DNA from: Capnocytophaga sp.
GTDB taxonomy: Bacteria; Bacteroidota; Bacteroidia; Flavobacteriales; Flavobacteriaceae
DNA: 64,000 nt
Direction: 5' to 3'
Assembly: GCF_030532915.1 (NCBI RefSeq)
Contig: NZ_JAUNKD010000001.1
Coordinates: 81,956 to 145,955, forward strand
The notes under the pieces were generated by a model that saw only the letters and a program-made list of their open reading frames with translations, did not search any database and had not been told where the DNA came from. Positions 1 through 8,290 of the stretch are shown piece by piece. How positions within the stretch are numbered: the first letter of the stretch is position 1; every line of letters starts with the position of its first letter. The translations under genes were made by a program, and so were the position numbers.

Positions 1-402
1 CCCATTGGCAACACCAACAAACAAGAAACGCTGTTCAACGCCGTAAAAATAAAACTATGGGTGGTAACAGAAGAAACTAGAAACTTCCCACTTATAACCA
101 AAAGAAATTTTTACTTTGAAATTGATGACGGAAAAGACGAAGCTGACACTTACCTCACCAGCGACAACCAAATGAGTCAGAGTTACCTTCTGACCTATGA
201 CGGAAAAGATTACACCGGTGAGTTTAACCAAGGTGCTATCCGATTTATCGTTGATAGAAAAGACCAGTGGAGACAAAAATTAGACGTTCTTTTCGTGAAC
301 CGAATTTTTATTACTCAATCCAGAGCAAACAAACAGCAAGACATCATTGAATATCACAACGTTGGAAATCTGGTTGAAGAAATAAAAAAAATGAACCCAT
401 AG
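1..402 (+). CDS. CDCL-companion lipoprotein family, C-terminal part (5' end outside window)
   Basis: The reading frame is open from the first base and ends at a TAG stop at 400-402, so only about the last 133 residues are present. They align with the C-terminal halves of the proteins at 415-1263 and 44892-45683. Shared features are an aromatic stretch followed by IDDG, then DTYLTS, YDGK and FNQG, and a closing segment rich in beta strands. An in-frame GTG at 61 is internal and not a believable start. The next gene begins 12 bases downstream, so this is a tandem paralogue in the same operon as the CDC-like protein. The function is unknown; by analogy with its neighbours it is probably a surface or periplasmic lipoprotein. 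Confidence 0.75.
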   Translation, partial: PIGNTNKQETLFNAVKIKLWVVTEETRNFPLITKRNFYFEIDDGKDEADTYLTSDNQMSQSYLLTYDGKDYTGEFNQGAIRFIVDRKDQWRQKLDVLFVNRIFITQSRANKQQDIIEYHNVGNLVEEIKKMNP

Positions 403-414
403 TACAATTGCTTT

Positions 415-1263
415 ATGAAAAAAATACGAATCATTACATCTATATTTTTTCTTGCCTTTGCTTCTTGTAGTAAAGGTGGCAATGACACGGAGGATACACC
501 TCCTCCTGTAATCGACCCCGATGCGTTCAGTTTTTCAATCAAAAATATTTTTAACCATCCCGAAAAAAACTTGACTAACATTCAAGTGGGTGATTACATT
601 CCGTTTGCCATTGAAATTGGTGATACACAAGATAATGCCTCGTATAGCCTGCTATTGATAAAAGAAAACCAAAAGCACCATCAAACCTTGGGAAAAGATT
701 ACGAGTTGTATGTGGATAATGAAAAGGGTGAAAAACAAAAAATGAACATCCAAAAAAACGACGCCCTTAATTATGTTGTTTTTGACAAAAAAGGGAAGCA
801 TTATTTTTATATAAAACCCTTATTGCCCGGCACGTTTAAACACGTTTATGAACTTCAAAAACAGGTTGATGGTAAAATTGTTGGCAGCAGCAAAAAGCAA
901 GAAATATTGTTTAATAGTGTTTTATTGAGCGTGTGGTTTGAACGAGAGGAAACACAAAGCGCAGGACTTTTTCAGCATTCAAAACACAAAAATAATTTCT
1001 ATTTTAAAATTGATGACGGAATAGAGCAAGACGACACCTACCTAACATCTCAAAACGGCATCACACAACGTTATTATATTGAATATGACGGAAAAGTACA
1101 CGAAGGTGATTTCAATCAAGGCACTATCAAGTTCACAGAAAGCCACGAACAAGAAGTATCACCGCCTGCTGTTCATAACAGAAAAGTCGATAAAATTATC
1201 ATCCGACAACTAATGCCCAGTAAACGACAAGAAGAAATTAAGTATTATAATTTTAATTTTTAA
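415..1263 (+). CDS. Lipoprotein, companion of CDC-like protein
   Basis: A 282-residue protein with a type II signal peptide: a basic start, a hydrophobic core, then FASC with the lipidated cysteine near residue 18, followed by a Gly/Asp/Pro-rich tether. I do not recognise a named domain with certainty. The body looks all-beta in two parts, with a C-terminal block containing NFYFKIDDG, DTYLTS and FNQG that is shared with two other proteins in this window. It ends 3 bases before the CDC-like gene, so the two are surely co-transcribed. The same pairing recurs at 43742-45683. A remote resemblance to the 'TraQ conjugal transfer' lipoprotein family is possible, but nothing conjugative lies nearby. 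Role as chaperone, receptor, activator or immunity protein for the neighbouring pore-former is inference. Confidence 0.8.
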   Translation: MKKIRIITSIFFLAFASCSKGGNDTEDTPPPVIDPDAFSFSIKNIFNHPEKNLTNIQVGDYIPFAIEIGDTQDNASYSLLLIKENQKHHQTLGKDYELYVDNEKGEKQKMNIQKNDALNYVVFDKKGKHYFYIKPLLPGTFKHVYELQKQVDGKIVGSSKKQEILFNSVLLSVWFEREETQSAGLFQHSKHKNNFYFKIDDGIEQDDTYLTSQNGITQRYYIEYDGKVHEGDFNQGTIKFTESHEQEVSPPAVHNRKVDKIIIRQLMPSKRQEEIKYYNFNF

Positions 1264-1266
1264 GAT

Positions 1267-2388
1267 ATGAAACCGATTTTAAAAACTATCGCAATTTCAG
1301 TAGTTTTAACTACTTGTATGACATCGTGTGAGAAAGACAAAAATTATGCTGACACGTTAGCCGGACTAAAAAGTGTTGTTTTTCCTGAACAATCAGACCA
1401 AGTTGTATCGTCTGAATTTGTTCGGGTTGTAACACAAGGAACAACAAACAAAAAAGAAATGTTACAAACCGTAAAAGCGCAAAAAACGCTTGCTCCGGTT
1501 GAACTCATTGACGGAAGCGGCTTGGACGTTATCTATCCGGGAAGCGTATTGAGCGGCGAGTCTTTTATGGAAGGACGTTACAACAATCTTGTTATTAAAA
1601 ACCCGAAAGAAATTACCCTTTCAGCCACCTTGCAAGGTACCGGCTTGCCTGTTTCTACAAACGCCGTACCCGTGTTGAGCAATGTACGCCAAAAAGTTAA
1701 TGATTTGATTAACGCACACCGTGAAAGAGTTGATTATAACAACGTACCTGCTTATTTGACTTATATTTCTAACGAAGTATCAACCTTGGAGAGCTTCAAC
1801 AAAACTTTCGGAATACACGCAAACATAAGTGCTTGGGGCGGTAAAATTAAAGGTAATTTCAGTTTCAACGAGTCAAAATTAACCATCAATAGCAAAAAAT
1901 ATGTGCTGATTAAGGTTCGCCAAATGTTTTACAATGTTTCTGTTGACCCTAAACTTGCCGATGAATGGGGTGATATTCAAAACGTTGGAGAATACGAGCC
2001 TGTTTATATCAGCAGTGTAGATTACGGACGTGTGGCTCATTTATTGGTAGAAACAGAAGAAAACAGTTCGGAAGTTTCAAAAGAAATTCAAGCAGGAATT
2101 AGCGCCAATTTTTCTGTTGTAAGCGCTGATGTGAAAGCAAAAATGAAGGAAGAAGCAAGGGCTTTTTTCAAAAATAACAATATCAAAATAATGGTCGCCG
2201 GTGGTCCGCTTGTAAAAACCAAAATGATTACCGGTTATGATGAATTTATGGATTTTCTTACCAATCCTTCTGCAAAAGATTTAGTAAATTCATCTACACC
2301 AATCGGATATAAAGTTCGTACTCTTAAAGACAACAAAGAGGTTGATGTTCGTGTGATGTACACCGAACAACGTTTAGCTTACGAATAA
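1267..2388 (+). CDS. CDC-like (thiol-activated cytolysin family) lipoprotein
   Basis: A 373-residue protein related to cholesterol-dependent cytolysins. The diagnostic stretches are DVIYPGSVL...GESF (CDCs carry a YPGALL...DS block here), MFYNVSVDPK, and EYEPVYISSVDYGR, which matches the CDC block PxYVSSVxYGR. Near the C-terminus, PIGYKVRTLKDN corresponds to the CDC PISYTxxFLKDN. The protein stops there, about 100 residues short of classical CDCs. It therefore lacks domain 4 with the tryptophan-rich undecapeptide and the cholesterol-binding Thr-Leu pair. A lipobox (MTSC, Cys near residue 21) predicts membrane anchoring rather than free secretion. CDC-like proteins of Bacteroidota are known to form pores and have been linked to killing other bacteria; pore formation by this one is inferred. 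A strong terminator follows. Confidence 0.85.
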   Translation: MKPILKTIAISVVLTTCMTSCEKDKNYADTLAGLKSVVFPEQSDQVVSSEFVRVVTQGTTNKKEMLQTVKAQKTLAPVELIDGSGLDVIYPGSVLSGESFMEGRYNNLVIKNPKEITLSATLQGTGLPVSTNAVPVLSNVRQKVNDLINAHRERVDYNNVPAYLTYISNEVSTLESFNKTFGIHANISAWGGKIKGNFSFNESKLTINSKKYVLIKVRQMFYNVSVDPKLADEWGDIQNVGEYEPVYISSVDYGRVAHLLVETEENSSEVSKEIQAGISANFSVVSADVKAKMKEEARAFFKNNNIKIMVAGGPLVKTKMITGYDEFMDFLTNPSAKDLVNSSTPIGYKVRTLKDNKEVDVRVMYTEQRLAYE

Positions 2389-2406
2389 AATAATGCAACT
2401 CACACC

Positions 2407-2443
2407 CAAACGGGGCTGTTTTCTGAGAAAACAGCCCCGTTTG
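2407..2443. terminator. Bidirectional rho-independent terminator
   Basis: A perfect 17-bp stem (CAAACGGGGCTGTTTTC and its complement) closes on a TGA loop between the convergent CDC-like gene and the PfkB kinase gene. It is GC-rich in the middle with A/T-rich flanks, as expected for termination from both sides. Confidence 0.85.
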
Positions 2444-2452
2444 ATGCTTATG

Positions 2453-3376
2453 TCAAATTTTAATCTCAAATTGCGTGAGTTCCTTAAACCGCATCAATCG
2501 ACTTTGTAACTCATTGGAAGTAAGATTCAAAGTACGTTCAGCTCCTAATTTTTCAACACAAAATGAAGCCAATGCCGAACCGTAAATCACGGCGTTTTTT
2601 ATATTTTCAAAGCCATAATCGGTTGATTTGGCAAGATGCCCTACCAAACCACCGGCAAAGGTGTCACCCGCTCCGGTGGGGTCAAAAACATCTTCCAACG
2701 GAAGTGCCGGCGCAAAAAATACCAACTCATTATGAAAAAGCAACACCCCGTGTTCGCCTTTTTTTATGATGACGTATTTCACTCCCATTGCCATTATCTT
2801 TTTCGCCGCCTTAGCCAACGAATACTCGCCCGTGAGTTGGCGGGCTTCTTGGTCATTAATGGTTATAACATCTACTTTTTCAATGACTTTCATCAGCAAA
2901 TCCCAAGTGTGGTTCATCCAATAGTCCATCGTGTCAAGCACCACCAAATCGGGTTTTTGCCGCATTTGTCGTAATACTTCCAACTGTATTTTTGGATGTA
3001 AATTACCAAGCATCAACACATTAGTCTCTCTATATGATTCAGGAACTACGGGATTGAAGTCAGAAAGCACATTGAGCCGGGTTTCAAGCGTGTCGCGCGC
3101 ATTCATATCATTATGATATTTTCCGCTCCAAAAAAATGATTTTCCGCCTTTAACCTGCTGAATGCCTGACACATTCACATTCCGTTGGGTGAGCAAATCC
3201 AGATATGCCTGCGGATAGTCTTCCCCTACAATTGAAATTACGGCTGTGTCAATTTTGAATTGCGAGGCTGCAACGGCAATGTAATTGGCTGCTCCCCCCA
3301 TAATTTTATCGGTTTTGGCAAAAGGTGTTTCAATTTGGTCAAAAGCTATCGTTCCGACAATCAATAATTTACTCAT
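2453..3376 (-). CDS. PfkB-family sugar/nucleoside kinase
   Basis: A 307-residue cytosolic kinase of the ribokinase/PfkB family, which phosphorylates a sugar or nucleoside with ATP. The N-terminal glycine motif is present as GGAANYIAVAAS (near residue 27). The C-terminal signature DPTGAGDTFAGG holds the catalytic aspartate and anion hole at about residues 232-243. The substrate cannot be read from the sequence; the compact lid and the GGAAN motif resemble the adenosine-kinase-like branch of Bacteroidota. The start ATG lies about 36 bases from a good promoter (see 3412-3441), and the gene appears to be monocistronic, ending at the shared terminator. Confidence 0.9.
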   Translation of the reverse strand: MSKLLIVGTIAFDQIETPFAKTDKIMGGAANYIAVAASQFKIDTAVISIVGEDYPQAYLDLLTQRNVNVSGIQQVKGGKSFFWSGKYHNDMNARDTLETRLNVLSDFNPVVPESYRETNVLMLGNLHPKIQLEVLRQMRQKPDLVVLDTMDYWMNHTWDLLMKVIEKVDVITINDQEARQLTGEYSLAKAAKKIMAMGVKYVIIKKGEHGVLLFHNELVFFAPALPLEDVFDPTGAGDTFAGGLVGHLAKSTDYGFENIKNAVIYGSALASFCVEKLGAERTLNLTSNELQSRLMRFKELTQFEIKI

Positions 3377-3411
3377 TTTTACTAAAAATATACATCACTG
3401 TTTTCAGTGAG

Positions 3412-3441
3412 CAAAGATACGCATTAATTAAAGACAAACAA
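3412..3441 (-). promoter_or_regulatory. Bacteroidota promoter of the PfkB gene
   Basis: On the minus strand, TATCTTTG (3419-3412) is preceded by TTG (3441-3439) at a 19-base spacing. This fits the TTG-N19-TAnnTTTG consensus. A short palindrome, CACTG-TTTT-CAGTG (3396-3409), lies just downstream in the leader and could be an operator or a hairpin. Confidence 0.65.
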
Positions 3442-3454
3442 CAGCAAAACGAAA

Positions 3455-4447
3455 TTATTCCGCCCAAGGCAAAAATTTAGGTGTTGCTTGTAACAGGCTG
3501 GGTTTTTTCGAATTTAAATATTGATTATCAATAACTTGTTGGTATTTCTCTAAATAATGCAACGCCATTTTTTTAGCGTTAAAATTTTCGGTTGCGTAGT
3601 GATGGCAAACTTTCGGGTCATATTCTCGCCAATTGCACATTGCCTGTTGCAAATCAGCGGCAGTATCGGACAAAAATCCCACTTCGGGAATGATAAGCTC
3701 GGGCAACGAACCGTAGGGCGTGCCAAAAACAGGGCTTCCGAAGTAAAGACTCTCAATCAATGCCAAACCAAAGGGTTCATTCCAAAGCACGGGAAATAAA
3801 AGTCCTTTTGAATGAGGCAAGTATTTCTTTTTCATTTCATTATCCACCAAACCAAAAAAATGAGCTTTGGGTGTGAAGGTGAATCGCAAGCCCATATTAA
3901 AGTTAAACCGCACTCCCCCAAAAACATACAATTTTTCGTGAGGCATCGTTTTAACCAACCGAATCGCCCCGCGAAGGTTTTTGACCCGCCAAGCTCCTTT
4001 TCCTAAAAAATGAAAAAAATCTTTGGAAGCATTCAAATTAACCGCTCCGTAATCATTCCAATCCAATCCGTTGTACACATAGGAATCGGAATTATGCCGA
4101 TTTGCGTGGTTCTTTGATACAAAAACGGTATTGTAATCAAGTTCTTCCCCGTAAGGCGGATTGCCGTGCATCGTAATCACTTTGGGGCATTGTACATCAT
4201 TGATTCCCGTAACTCCGGTGGAATGAAAATGAACCACATCCGTATTTTTTGGTAATAATTTTGTAATGTGAATCCCTTCCTGCAAAGGAATCACATCGGC
4301 AAAAGCGCACTTACTGCCCCAATTTGCCACAAAGGTAACCTTATGCCCCAAGGCTACCAATTCTTTTGCCAAATACCAAACCACACGCTCGGTTCCTCCG
4401 TACTTAACCACCGGCAAAACAGCTTCTTGAACGATTGTTATATGCAT
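3455..4447 (-). CDS. Glycosyltransferase family 4
   Basis: A 330-residue GT-B-fold retaining glycosyltransferase. The N-terminal Rossmann domain shows the acceptor-side motif YGGTERVVWYLAKEL (residues about 17-31), and HFHSTG follows. The C-terminal donor domain carries the E-x7-E signature in NEPFGLALIES (near residue 222) that binds the nucleotide sugar. There is no signal peptide or membrane span, so it acts at the cytosolic face, probably in cell-surface glycan or glycolipid assembly. Donor and acceptor cannot be deduced. It lies 44 bases downstream of the yggS-like gene on the same strand and may be co-transcribed with it. Confidence 0.85.
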   Translation of the reverse strand: MHITIVQEAVLPVVKYGGTERVVWYLAKELVALGHKVTFVANWGSKCAFADVIPLQEGIHITKLLPKNTDVVHFHSTGVTGINDVQCPKVITMHGNPPYGEELDYNTVFVSKNHANRHNSDSYVYNGLDWNDYGAVNLNASKDFFHFLGKGAWRVKNLRGAIRLVKTMPHEKLYVFGGVRFNFNMGLRFTFTPKAHFFGLVDNEMKKKYLPHSKGLLFPVLWNEPFGLALIESLYFGSPVFGTPYGSLPELIIPEVGFLSDTAADLQQAMCNWREYDPKVCHHYATENFNAKKMALHYLEKYQQVIDNQYLNSKKPSLLQATPKFLPWAE

Positions 4448-4491
4448 TATATGAATGTTTTGTAAGTGAATAAAACCTTAAAATGAACACA

Positions 4492-5226
4492 TCAATTTTT
4501 CGACTGATTTTCATTCCAATAAAAACTATCGGGATAGATGCGCTCACCAAAAATGTCAGTGCCAACGCGCACGATGGTAGCGCCTTCTTCAATGGCGATT
4601 TCCAAATCACCACTCATCCCCATTGAAAGTTCTTTCATTTCCACATTAGGAAGCTGTAAGTCATTGACTTTCTGCTGAATGCTTTTTAACAACCGAAAAC
4701 AGGCACGCACTTTTTCGGCATCGTCACTAAACAAGCCGATGGTCATTAACCCTTTGATTTTTAGCGTATGCAGTTGTGAAACCCGTTGCACAAGTTCAAG
4801 TGCCTTATCAGGATGCACACCAAATTTGCTCTCTTCATTTGAAGTGTTAACCTGAATGAACACATCTATTGTTTTTTGCTCATTTACAAGACGTTGATGT
4901 AATTTTTCAGCTAAATCATAACGGTCAAGCGATTGCACGCAACAAACCTCACAACGCAAAATATCTTTGATTTTATTGGTTTGCAAATGCCCGATAAAGT
5001 GATTGGTGTGCGGGGTGGTTTTCAGTGCGTTGTATTTTTCTTTGAGTTCTTGCACACGGTTTTCGGCGATGAGCGTATAACCCGCATCAAGGGCTATTTT
5101 GATGCGCTCGGGCGATACGGTTTTGGTAGCCAACAATAATTTCACCTCACTCGGATTGCGATTGACACGCGCACAAGCGGCATCAATACGGCTTTGTATA
5201 ATTTGAAGATTTTTTAAAATATCCAT
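4492..5226 (-). CDS. YggS/PLPBP-family pyridoxal-phosphate homeostasis protein
   Basis: A 244-residue single-domain TIM-barrel PLP-binding protein. It shows LLLATKTVSPERI with the PLP lysine near residue 35, ENRVQELKEKY, FIGHLQTNKIK, and the phosphate-binding end motif LSMGMSGDLEIAIEEGATIVR. These are the YggS/PROSC signatures. Family members have no known catalytic reaction and buffer free PLP and amino-acid pools. The length is slightly above the usual 220-235 residues because of a short polar C-terminal tail. Confidence 0.93.
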   Translation of the reverse strand: MDILKNLQIIQSRIDAACARVNRNPSEVKLLLATKTVSPERIKIALDAGYTLIAENRVQELKEKYNALKTTPHTNHFIGHLQTNKIKDILRCEVCCVQSLDRYDLAEKLHQRLVNEQKTIDVFIQVNTSNEESKFGVHPDKALELVQRVSQLHTLKIKGLMTIGLFSDDAEKVRACFRLLKSIQQKVNDLQLPNVEMKELSMGMSGDLEIAIEEGATIVRVGTDIFGERIYPDSFYWNENQSKN

Positions 5227-5297
5227 CGTGGTTTATGAATTTTCTGCCAAAAATATCACTTTTATTTTGTTAATCAAAAAATATTTTATGTTGCCCG

Positions 5298-5331
5298 TTT
5301 GACAAATTCTCTAAAATTATTAATATCTTTG
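5298..5331 (+). promoter_or_regulatory. Promoter upstream of UbiA-family gene
   Basis: TTTG at 5298-5301 and TATCTTTG at 5324-5331, with a 22-base spacer. The predicted leader to the ATG at 5431 is about 90 bases. Confidence 0.6.
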
Positions 5332-5430
5332 CCGTTACACCAAAATTTTGGTTCAAAGATAATGTAATAAAACGGTAATTATCCATTATTTTTTGACTTA
5401 AAATAAATTTTGCGTGTCAATCTTCTAAAA

Positions 5431-6330
5431 ATGCGAAAAAGAACACGACATACACTTTTAAAAATTCTCGGGCTGTTTTCATCGGTGCGCGGGTACAATA
5501 TTTTGATGGTGTGTGTGGCACAATATTTGGCTTCGATTTTTGTGCTTTCGCAAGAAAGTTCGTTGCGCAGCGTTCTTTTTGACGACCAATTGTTTATGTT
5601 GGTGTGGGCGGGAGCATTAGCCATTGCCAGCGGGTACATCATTAACGGGTTTTATGACAAAGAAAAAGACCTGATCAACAAACCTTTAAAATCAATGATT
5701 GACCGCTTGGTTGGGCAAAACACCAAACTAACGCTTTACTTTCTGTTGAACTTTTTGTCGGTCATCGTGGCGAGTTATGTTTCGTTTCGGGCAGTGTTGT
5801 TTTTTTCGGGCTACATTTTCAGTATGTGGCTTTATTCGCACCGCATCAAAAAAATTCCGTTTTGGGGAAATTTCACATCGGCATTGCTGGCAATTGTGCC
5901 GTTTTTTGCTGTGTTTATTTATTACAAAAACTTCGAAACCGTGATTTTTATGCACGCCCTGCTCCTATTTTTGCTCATCTTAATCAAAGATTTGATTAAA
6001 GATTTGGAAAACCTTAAAGGCGATTTGCTTCATAACTACCAAACCATTCCGGTGAAATACGGCGAACGTTATGCCAAATGGGGCATTTCAGTAGCCTCAT
6101 TGCTGTGCTTATTTTTGATATATGCACTAACCCATTATTTTAATGTGGGATATATGGCATACTATCTGATTTTCACCGCTATAATGCTCTGCCTATTACT
6201 TACATTACTGTGGAGCAGCAACTTGCATAAACATTACATCTTGCTTCACAACTTGCTGAAATTGGTACTTGTAATGGGCGTGTTTAGTGTGTTGCTTATC
6301 AATCCCGAACGATTTTTAACGCTTGTGTAA
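5431..6330 (+). CDS. UbiA-family membrane prenyltransferase
   Basis: An integral membrane enzyme with about eight or nine hydrophobic helices. The two aspartate-rich Mg-prenyl-diphosphate motifs of the UbiA superfamily are visible as NGFYDKEKDLINKP and KDLIKDLENLKGD. In Flavobacteriia, proteins of this length are usually annotated as geranylgeranylglycerol-phosphate geranylgeranyltransferase-like; the acceptor here is unknown. I chose the ATG at 5431 (about 299 residues) over an in-frame TTG at 5410, because ATG is the normal start and the seven extra residues add nothing. Its stop abuts the stop of riboflavin synthase with no spacer. Confidence 0.85.
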   Translation: MRKRTRHTLLKILGLFSSVRGYNILMVCVAQYLASIFVLSQESSLRSVLFDDQLFMLVWAGALAIASGYIINGFYDKEKDLINKPLKSMIDRLVGQNTKLTLYFLLNFLSVIVASYVSFRAVLFFSGYIFSMWLYSHRIKKIPFWGNFTSALLAIVPFFAVFIYYKNFETVIFMHALLLFLLILIKDLIKDLENLKGDLLHNYQTIPVKYGERYAKWGISVASLLCLFLIYALTHYFNVGYMAYYLIFTAIMLCLLLTLLWSSNLHKHYILLHNLLKLVLVMGVFSVLLINPERFLTLV

Positions 6331-6918
6331 CTACCGCATTGAAAATAACTTCGTTACGTACTTGCCAATCACGTCAAATTCCAAATTTACAAGGCTTCCT
6401 ACCCGTATATTTTTGAAATTGGTATGCTCCATTGTGTACGGAATAATTACCACTCTAAACTGATTTTCAGATGAATCCACAACCGTGAGGCTGACTCCGT
6501 TTACGGTAATTGACCCCTTTTCAATGGTTATGTTTCCGCTTTTGGAATCGTATGAAAATGTAAAGCGAACGCTTCCGTTTTCGTCGTTAATCGCCTCACA
6601 AACACCTGTTTGGTCTACGTGTCCTTGCACGATATGCCCATCAAGCCGTGTGTTTAACAACATTCCGCGCTCCAAATTCACGATGTCGCCCACTTGCAAT
6701 TGCCCGATATTGGTTTTGGCAAGCGTTTCGGCAATGGCGGTTACTTTGTAAGTATCTCCCTGAACGGCAACTACCGTTAAGCAAACTCCGTTATGCGCTA
6801 TGCTTTGGTCGATTTTCAATTCGGAAGTAAATTTGCTTTGCACGTATAGATGCAAATTGGCTTGTTCGGCTTCAACTTTGGTGATTTTGCCTAAATCTTC
6901 AATAATTCCCGTAAACAT
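6331..6918 (-). CDS. ribE: Riboflavin synthase, alpha chain
   Basis: A 195-residue enzyme that dismutates two 6,7-dimethyl-8-ribityllumazines into riboflavin, the last step of the pathway. It has the typical internal duplication of two lumazine-binding barrels. Barrel 1 starts MFTGIIEDLGKI and contains NGVCLTV; barrel 2 starts at LDGHIVQGHVDQTG (about residue 100) and contains NGVSLTVVDS. The length is normal for the family (about 195-215). Other rib genes are not adjacent, and no FMN riboswitch is seen upstream. Confidence 0.95.
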   Translation of the reverse strand: MFTGIIEDLGKITKVEAEQANLHLYVQSKFTSELKIDQSIAHNGVCLTVVAVQGDTYKVTAIAETLAKTNIGQLQVGDIVNLERGMLLNTRLDGHIVQGHVDQTGVCEAINDENGSVRFTFSYDSKSGNITIEKGSITVNGVSLTVVDSSENQFRVVIIPYTMEHTNFKNIRVGSLVNLEFDVIGKYVTKLFSMR

Positions 6919-6942
6919 TCTGAAATATTAATTTAACGGATA

Positions 6943-6972
6943 CAAAATTACGCTTATTTTTTGCTTTTCAAA
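6943..6972 (-). promoter_or_regulatory. Promoter of riboflavin synthase gene
   Basis: Minus strand TTTG (6972-6969), an 18-base spacer, then TAATTTTG (6950-6943), about 25 bases before the ATG. Confidence 0.65.
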
Positions 6973-7026
6973 ATAGTTGATGGCATTTAAATTTTCACAC
7001 TCAATTTCAAATAAGACCATAAAAAA

Positions 7027-7058
7027 GAAACCCAACAAGTCATTACTCGTTAGGTTTC
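7027..7058 (-). terminator. Terminator of the SUMF1-fold lipoprotein gene
   Basis: An imperfect stem, GAAACCTAACGAGT with ACTTGTTGGGTTTC in minus orientation, is followed by a T-rich run (7026-7021). Confidence 0.6.
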
Positions 7059-7087
7059 AGTATTTTACACTTTTATTTTAATAAGAA

Positions 7088-8026
7088 TTATTTCACAGGA
7101 AGAACCACTCGGAAACCAAGATTATGACGAATTCCGGTAGGGTTGCGGTTGCTTCGGTTTGCCGAACGTGTATTGGGCAGTGTACAAAAAGCACTCGCTC
7201 CGCGTCGTACACGATTGGTTCCTTTGGCTGCACCTTTCGGGTTGGTTTGAGCCTCTCGGGTGTAAGCGCCATACCAATCGGCTGTCCATTCCCAAATATT
7301 GCCACTCATATCGTAAATACCTAATTCATTGGGTTTTTTCTCACCCACTTTGTGCAATCGCCCGCCCGAATTGCCAACGTACCAACCTACATCGTTGATG
7401 TTATTGCTTCCGGAATAGGTGTATCCTTTGCTTTTGTTTCCGCCTCGTGCGGCAAACTCCCACTCGGCTTCGGTCGGGATTCTGCCTCCAACCCATTGCG
7501 CATAAGCGTTAGCACCAGCCCAAGTCACGTACACCACCGGAAATTTCTCGCGCCCTTTGCGTGGTTTGAATCCTTTTCCGTCTTGCACGATATCAGAACC
7601 TTGGTACCATTTTTTGCCGCCTTCGGCTTGGTTGCCTTTGGCAGTTAAAAACAAGGCGTATTGCTCATTAGTTATTTCGTATTTACTTATTCTGTAGCTG
7701 CTTAACGTAACTTTGTGCTGCGGACGTTCATCGCCCTCACCCGAACCTACGGGGCTTCCCATCATAAAACTGCCACCTTCCACAAACACCAAATTAGCTT
7801 CATCAAACTTAGATGTGCCGGTATTTGTTCCTTTCGAGCCTGAAACTGATGAGCCCGAACCGGTTGTTGAACCTGTTGCCCCTGTTGTTTTTGAGTGGTC
7901 AATAAGTTCGTCTTCATTTTTGTTGCAACTTGCCAAGGCAAGCAAGGCTACGGCAACAACGGCAACTTTTCTAAAAAAAGTACCTTGCTCACGGATAATT
8001 TCTGATTTAAATTGTTTTTCCATCAT
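7088..8026 (-). CDS. SUMF1/FGE-fold lipoprotein
   Basis: A 312-residue lipoprotein. After a short basic leader, a hydrophobic helix ends in ALASC (Cys near residue 34), then a Ser/Gly/Thr-rich linker (about residues 45-72) and a formylglycine-generating-enzyme-like domain: FVEGGSFMMGS, YEITNEQYALFL, RIPTEAEWEFAARGG, NIWEWTADW and GFRVVLPVK. True FGE has two active-site cysteines near the C-terminus; here the region reads RRGASAFCTLPNTRSANRS, keeping one Cys and losing the second. It is therefore more likely a structural surface lipoprotein in the style of GldJ/GldK than a sulfatase maturase. MMEK may start at 8026 or 8023. Confidence 0.85.
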   Translation of the reverse strand: MMEKQFKSEIIREQGTFFRKVAVVAVALLALASCNKNEDELIDHSKTTGATGSTTGSGSSVSGSKGTNTGTSKFDEANLVFVEGGSFMMGSPVGSGEGDERPQHKVTLSSYRISKYEITNEQYALFLTAKGNQAEGGKKWYQGSDIVQDGKGFKPRKGREKFPVVYVTWAGANAYAQWVGGRIPTEAEWEFAARGGNKSKGYTYSGSNNINDVGWYVGNSGGRLHKVGEKKPNELGIYDMSGNIWEWTADWYGAYTREAQTNPKGAAKGTNRVRRGASAFCTLPNTRSANRSNRNPTGIRHNLGFRVVLPVK

Positions 8027-8168
8027 ATTTATATACTTGCTGAGTTACTGATACTGAGAGATTTCTTTTATTTTATGACGTAATTCCTGTTTAAATCATT
8101 ACAAAAAACCTCAAATAAAAAGAAGATTTTGGTTGTTTTCAAATTATAATTGTTATTGGTTTCTGGGG

Positions 8169-8176
8169 CAAATGTA
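8169..8176 (-). promoter_or_regulatory. Possible -7 box for the SUMF1-fold lipoprotein gene
   Basis: TACATTTG on the minus strand fits TAnnTTTG, but no clear -33 TTG stands at the right distance. It would give a leader of about 135 bases. Confidence 0.35.
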
Positions 8177-8290
8177 GGAAATAGTTTAAAACTAAAAATA
8201 TTTTCACAAAACTTTGGTACAGAATTAAGTAATAATTAACAAATATAAGCTGTTTAAACCTAAAAAACATCCAAATAAGCACACCAATTT

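Noticed and set aside
415..1263. Companion lipoproteins as conjugative transposon TraQ proteins
   Set aside because: Only a vague overall resemblance. No other tra, mob or integrase gene is present, and the constant partner is a CDC-like gene.
6919..7026. FMN riboswitch before riboflavin synthase
   Set aside because: The leader is only about 20 bases from the predicted promoter, far too short for the element, and no conserved stems are seen.
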